DNA of 64,000 nt from contig NZ_BMGD01000003.1 in the NCBI RefSeq assembly GCF_014639875.1, positions 434,001 to 498,000 of the forward strand. Reading direction: 5' to 3'. The first letter of the stretch is position 1, and the number at the start of each line of letters is the position of its first letter. Positions 61,242 through 64,000 of this stretch are shown here, piece by piece. Both the position numbers and the translations under genes were made by a program. The DNA comes from Blastomonas aquatica. Lineage in GTDB: Bacteria; Pseudomonadota; Alphaproteobacteria; Sphingomonadales; Sphingomonadaceae. The notes below the pieces were generated by a model that saw nothing but the letters and a program-made list of their open reading frames with translations, did no database searches and was not told the origin of the DNA.

Positions 61242-62093
61242 TCAAGCAGCAGGCGCTGCTTCACCAGTGGCTTCCGGGGTCGCATCGGCGCCAGCTTCAG
61301 CGGCAAAGTCAGCAGCCGAAACTTCAGGCTCGGCCGGCGCTTCTTCAAGTGCAGCTTCTGCCGGGGGTTCGGACATCGCACCGACGTCACGGCCCGAGTC
61401 CACGACCGCGCCGGTGCGGCCCTTGGTGGCAGCAGCGGCGATGGCATCGCAGTACAGACGCACTGCGCGCGCCGCATCATCATTGGCGGGAACCGGGAAG
61501 GCGATGCCCTGCGGATCGACGTTCGAATCGAGGATCGCGATCACCGGAATGCCAAGCACGTTGGCTTCCTTGATGGCGAGATCTTCCTTGTTGGCGTCGA
61601 TCACGAACATCACGTCGGGGATGCCGCCCATGTCGCGGATGCCACCGAGCGAAAGTTCCAGCTTGTCGCGTTCGCGGGTCAGCTGAAGCACTTCCTTCTT
61701 GGTGAAGCCCGAGGTGTCACCGGCGAGCTGCTCTTCAAGCGTCTTGAGACGCTTGATCGAACCCGAGATGGTCTTCCAGTTGGTGAGCATGCCGCCCAGC
61801 CAGCGGTGGTTGACGAAATGCTGGCCGCTGGCGCGGGCTGCATCGGCGATCGGCGACTGCGCCTGGCGCTTTGTGCCGACGAACAGAACCTTGCCGCCAG
61901 CCTGGACGGTGGCCGAGACGAACTCGAGAGCGCGCGCGAACAGCGGCACGGTCTGCGACAGGTCGAGGATGTGGATGCCGTTGCGCGCGCCGAAGATATA
62001 CGGCTTCATGCGCGGGTTCCAACGGTGGGTCTGGTGGCCAAAGTGCGCGCCAGCTTCGATCAATTGCTGCATCGAGACGACAGGTGCCGCCAT
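61242..62093 (-). CDS. rpsB: 30S ribosomal protein S2
   Basis: S2 binds the head-platform junction of the 30S subunit. The 283-residue protein begins [27 protein letters not shown] and has [36 protein letters not shown] and [26 protein letters not shown]. The last 50 residues (after about 235) are an Ala/Glu/Pro-rich extension. AAAGGA sits nine bases before the ATG. It is the first gene of the block. Confidence 0.98.
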   Translation of the reverse strand: MAAPVVSMQQLIEAGAHFGHQTHRWNPRMKPYIFGARNGIHILDLSQTVPLFARALEFVSATVQAGGKVLFVGTKRQAQSPIADAARASGQHFVNHRWLGGMLTNWKTISGSIKRLKTLEEQLAGDTSGFTKKEVLQLTRERDKLELSLGGIRDMGGIPDVMFVIDANKEDLAIKEANVLGIPVIAILDSNVDPQGIAFPVPANDDAARAVRLYCDAIAAAATKGRTGAVVDSGRDVGAMSEPPAEAALEEAPAEPEVSAADFAAEAGADATPEATGEAAPAA

Positions 62094-62439
62094 AAGCTTA
62101 TTCCTTTCCGGTTGTGCCTCTGGAAAACGGGAACCTGTGGTTTGGCTCTCAAAGAGCCAGGCAGGCACCGGTATGTGTGTTTTCCATGTGGATTGAATGC
62201 GGCAATGCACCGCAGACGAGCGCGCCTTTAAGCGGGGTGGTGTGCAAAATCCAGCATTTTATGGCGCGCGAGGCGATTTTCCTGCTTGACGATTCGGAAC
62301 AGGAATGGAACAAAGTGCAAACAAAGACGGTTAACGAGCAGGCCAGGCGGCCCGGATGGAACCTGAATTTGTCCACAACGTTATCCACAATGTTCCGCAA
62401 TGCACGCGCTTTAGCGGAAGACGCCGAGGAAAAGTTGCC
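62094..62439. other. rpsB leader and divergent intergenic region
   Basis: No gene was seen in these 346 bases. Near rpsB there is a small hairpin GGCTCT / AGAGCC (62144-62158). An outer partial pair, CCGGTTGTGCCT with AGGCAGGCACCGG, closes over it and leaves the rpsB ribosome site AAAGGA next to its base, as in an autoregulatory leader. The remainder is unremarkable; a start codon at 62356 in frame with the small membrane gene is not used in my call. Confidence 0.5.
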
Positions 62440-62721
62440 ATGCTTGCCATCATCACCGCCCTGTTTTTCGCTGGTGCCACCGTATTTGCCGTGCTGACGA
62501 TCAGCAAATCGTTTGCCGGATCGGCCGAGCGGATCGACGCGCTGTTTGCACAGTATCGTGCACTTGGGGATGATCGGATCGTTACCGGACGCATGCATCC
62601 TGTCGTGCGGTTCACACCTGCACCAGCGCCGAATTACATGCCGCGCAATATCGTGGTGTTGCCTGTGCGCGCCGCCCCGTCGGGGCAGATCACCCCTGCT
62701 GACTGGCGCGCTGCCGCTTAA
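62440..62721 (+). CDS. small membrane protein of unknown function
   Basis: The 93-residue protein starts MLAIITALFFAGATVFAVLTI, a single N-terminal membrane helix, followed by a soluble part with FTPAPAPNYMPRN and a proline-rich end. GAGG about nine bases before the ATG supports the start. No family was recognised. It is divergent from rpsB and its last 32 bases overlap the end of pssA on the opposite strand. Confidence 0.6.
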   Translation: MLAIITALFFAGATVFAVLTISKSFAGSAERIDALFAQYRALGDDRIVTGRMHPVVRFTPAPAPNYMPRNIVVLPVRAAPSGQITPADWRAAA

Positions 62722-63511
62722 TTTTGGCGTACGAACGGATGCCTAAGGGGATCAGCCCGAGATAAACGATGCTGATCGCGCTCAACGTGATCCATGGCAT
62801 CGTCAACAATGACGCTGCGATCAATGCGAACAGAGCCAGTGCTTCGAGCCTGATGTTCTTGCGAAGCCTCAACGACGACCAGCTGAATGTCGCGACGTTC
62901 GATATCATCAGGAAGGCGATCAGCAGCACCCAGGGACCGATGACCGTATAGTGGCGCAATTCCTCGATACCGGTTTCCATCCAGAGATAAAGTGGCAGCA
63001 TCGCAAGGCCAGCGCCTGCAGGTGCGGGTACACCGGTCATATAGCCTGCGGATTTATGCGGCTGATCTTCGAGATCGATCTGCGCATTGAACCGTGCCAG
63101 GCGCAGCGCGCAGCAGACGGCAAGCGACAGCGCGATGAGCCAGCCGAACCGGGGGAGCTCGTTGAGTGACCAAAGAAACAGCACCAGTGCCGGCGAAACG
63201 CCAAACGCGATCGAATCCGCCAGCGAGTCCAGTTCAGCGCCAAAGCGGCTTTGTGCCTTGAGCAGCCGGGCGACGCGGCCATCGATGCCATCCAATACGC
63301 CGGCAACGACAATGGCAGTTGCAGCCAAGGGCCACTGTCCTTCGAGTGCAAACCGGATCCCGGTGAGGCCGCAGCACAAAGCGGTGGCGGTGATGGCGTT
63401 GGGGACCATCGCGCGCAAAGTCAGTCCCTCGCGCAGGCGCAGACGCTTCCCGGCCAAATAACGGATCGGGCCGCGCCGTCCGCGCCGTTCCAGCGGATCA
63501 GGGTCGGTCAT
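62690..63511 (-). CDS. pssA: CDP-diacylglycerol-serine O-phosphatidyltransferase
   Basis: PssA makes phosphatidylserine from CDP-diacylglycerol and serine, the step before phosphatidylethanolamine. The 273-residue membrane protein has the CDP-alcohol phosphotransferase motif DGIDGRVARLLKAQ..FGAELDSLADS with all metal-binding aspartates, and about seven hydrophobic segments. It follows psd by 61 bp on the same strand, as usual in alphaproteobacteria. Confidence 0.95.
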   Translation of the reverse strand: MTDPDPLERRGRRGPIRYLAGKRLRLREGLTLRAMVPNAITATALCCGLTGIRFALEGQWPLAATAIVVAGVLDGIDGRVARLLKAQSRFGAELDSLADSIAFGVSPALVLFLWSLNELPRFGWLIALSLAVCCALRLARFNAQIDLEDQPHKSAGYMTGVPAPAGAGLAMLPLYLWMETGIEELRHYTVIGPWVLLIAFLMISNVATFSWSSLRLRKNIRLEALALFALIAASLLTMPWITLSAISIVYLGLIPLGIRSYAKIKRQRASQQG

Positions 63512-63572
63512 GGTATGCTATCCCGGGGTTGCGCCTGAAGGCGGAGGGTTAAGAGGGCAGGGGCGCGGCGCA

Positions 63573-64000
63573 TCAGTGCGAAATGCCCTCGCGGATCGGC
63601 TCTTCGCCTAGAACCGCGATGATGGTTTCGCCAGCGACGACCCGTTGGCCCTTGACCACCGCGGGCGCCGTGCCGTGGGGCAGATAGACATCGACGCGGC
63701 TGCCGAAGCGGATCAGCCCAACCCGCTGGCCGACAGCGACAAAATCACCTTCCTTGATGAACGGCACGATGCGCCGCGCAACCAAGCCTGCGATCTGCGT
63801 CATGCCGACCCGGGCTCCATCGCTGCGTTCGACCATGATGTGCTGGCGTTCGTTCTCTTCGCTCGCCTTGTCGAGATCGGCGTTCAGGAATTTGCCGGAG
63901 ATGTAGACGATCCGGCGGATCGTTCCACCGATCGGTGCGCGGTTGATGTGAACGTCGAACACGCTCATGAATATCGAGACACGGTACAAAGGCTCGTAGC
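63573..64000 (-). CDS. psd: phosphatidylserine decarboxylase, short alphaproteobacterial type (N-terminus outside window)
   Basis: The reading frame continues past the window edge, so the N-terminal part is missing. The visible 142 residues have [35 protein letters not shown] and the processing motif [11 protein letters not shown], where the glycine-serine pair is cleaved and the serine becomes the pyruvoyl group. These are typical of the short (about 220-240 residue) Psd next to pssA. It is not orthologous to the longer LGST-type Psd at 3-4 kb. Confidence 0.94.
   Translation of the reverse strand, partial: YEPLYRVSIFMSVFDVHINRAPIGGTIRRIVYISGKFLNADLDKASEENERQHIMVERSDGARVGMTQIAGLVARRIVPFIKEGDFVAVGQRVGLIRFGSRVDVYLPHGTAPAVVKGQRVVAGETIIAVLGEEPIREGISH

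Overview
The window looks like a chromosome segment of an alphaproteobacterium of the family Sphingomonadaceae. The pointers are high GC, a CckA-type hybrid kinase next to a DUF2062 gene, an alphaproteobacterial SOS box (GTTC-N7-GTTC) before recA, an H+-pumping pyrophosphatase, and a bamA-ompH-fabZ block with no lpx genes, which fits a lineage that uses glycosphingolipids instead of LPS. The genus cannot be fixed from the sequence alone. No rRNA, tRNA, CRISPR array, prophage or insertion sequence was recognised.

Layout. 1-9.6 kb (mostly minus strand): an AceE/transketolase-like enzyme cut by the window edge, a GNAT acetyltransferase (plus), an E. coli-type phosphatidylserine decarboxylase, an overlapping cupin/GNAT pair, hppA, thiL. 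9.8-12.2 kb: hisG-hisD-nusB. 12.2-18.5 kb: a DUF2332 protein, a TonB-dependent receptor, a second unusual GNAT protein, an epoxide-hydrolase-like enzyme, bolA. 18.5-25.7 kb (plus): a J-domain protein, cobS, an MNT-HEPN toxin-antitoxin pair, a class A penicillin-binding protein, cobT, a nitroreductase. 26-28.9 kb: a CHASE2 adenylate cyclase translationally coupled to an exported protein. 29-36 kb: cysS, a 2-hydroxyacid dehydrogenase, a lone muramidase, and an acetolactate-synthase-like/aldehyde dehydrogenase pair. 36-41 kb (minus): a membrane protein, a vanadium haloperoxidase, greB, a lytic transglycosylase. 41.2-50.4 kb (plus): dapA-smpB, DUF2062-cckA-receiver, recA, alaS. 50.4-62.1 kb (minus): rpmE, fabZ, ompH, bamA, rseP, dxr, cdsA, uppS, frr, pyrH, tsf, rpsB. 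62.4-64 kb: a small membrane protein, pssA, and a second psd of the short alphaproteobacterial type, cut by the window edge.

How genes work together. The large minus-strand block is the classical translation-to-envelope superoperon: S2 and EF-Ts, UMP kinase, ribosome recycling, undecaprenyl and CDP-diacylglycerol synthesis, the MEP pathway, and outer-membrane assembly, with many 1-14 nt overlaps that imply translational coupling. pssA-psd supplies phosphatidylethanolamine, yet a second, different psd lies at 3 kb. cckA and its receiver belong to cell-cycle signalling. hisG-hisD is a partial histidine operon with short-form HisG.

Most of the window is core genome. The more unusual items are the MNT-HEPN module within the cobS/cobT region, the cyclase/exported-protein pair, the soluble vanadium haloperoxidase, the ALS-like/ALDH pair, the two psd types, the cupin/GNAT pair, and a composite palindromic intergenic repeat present at four loci.
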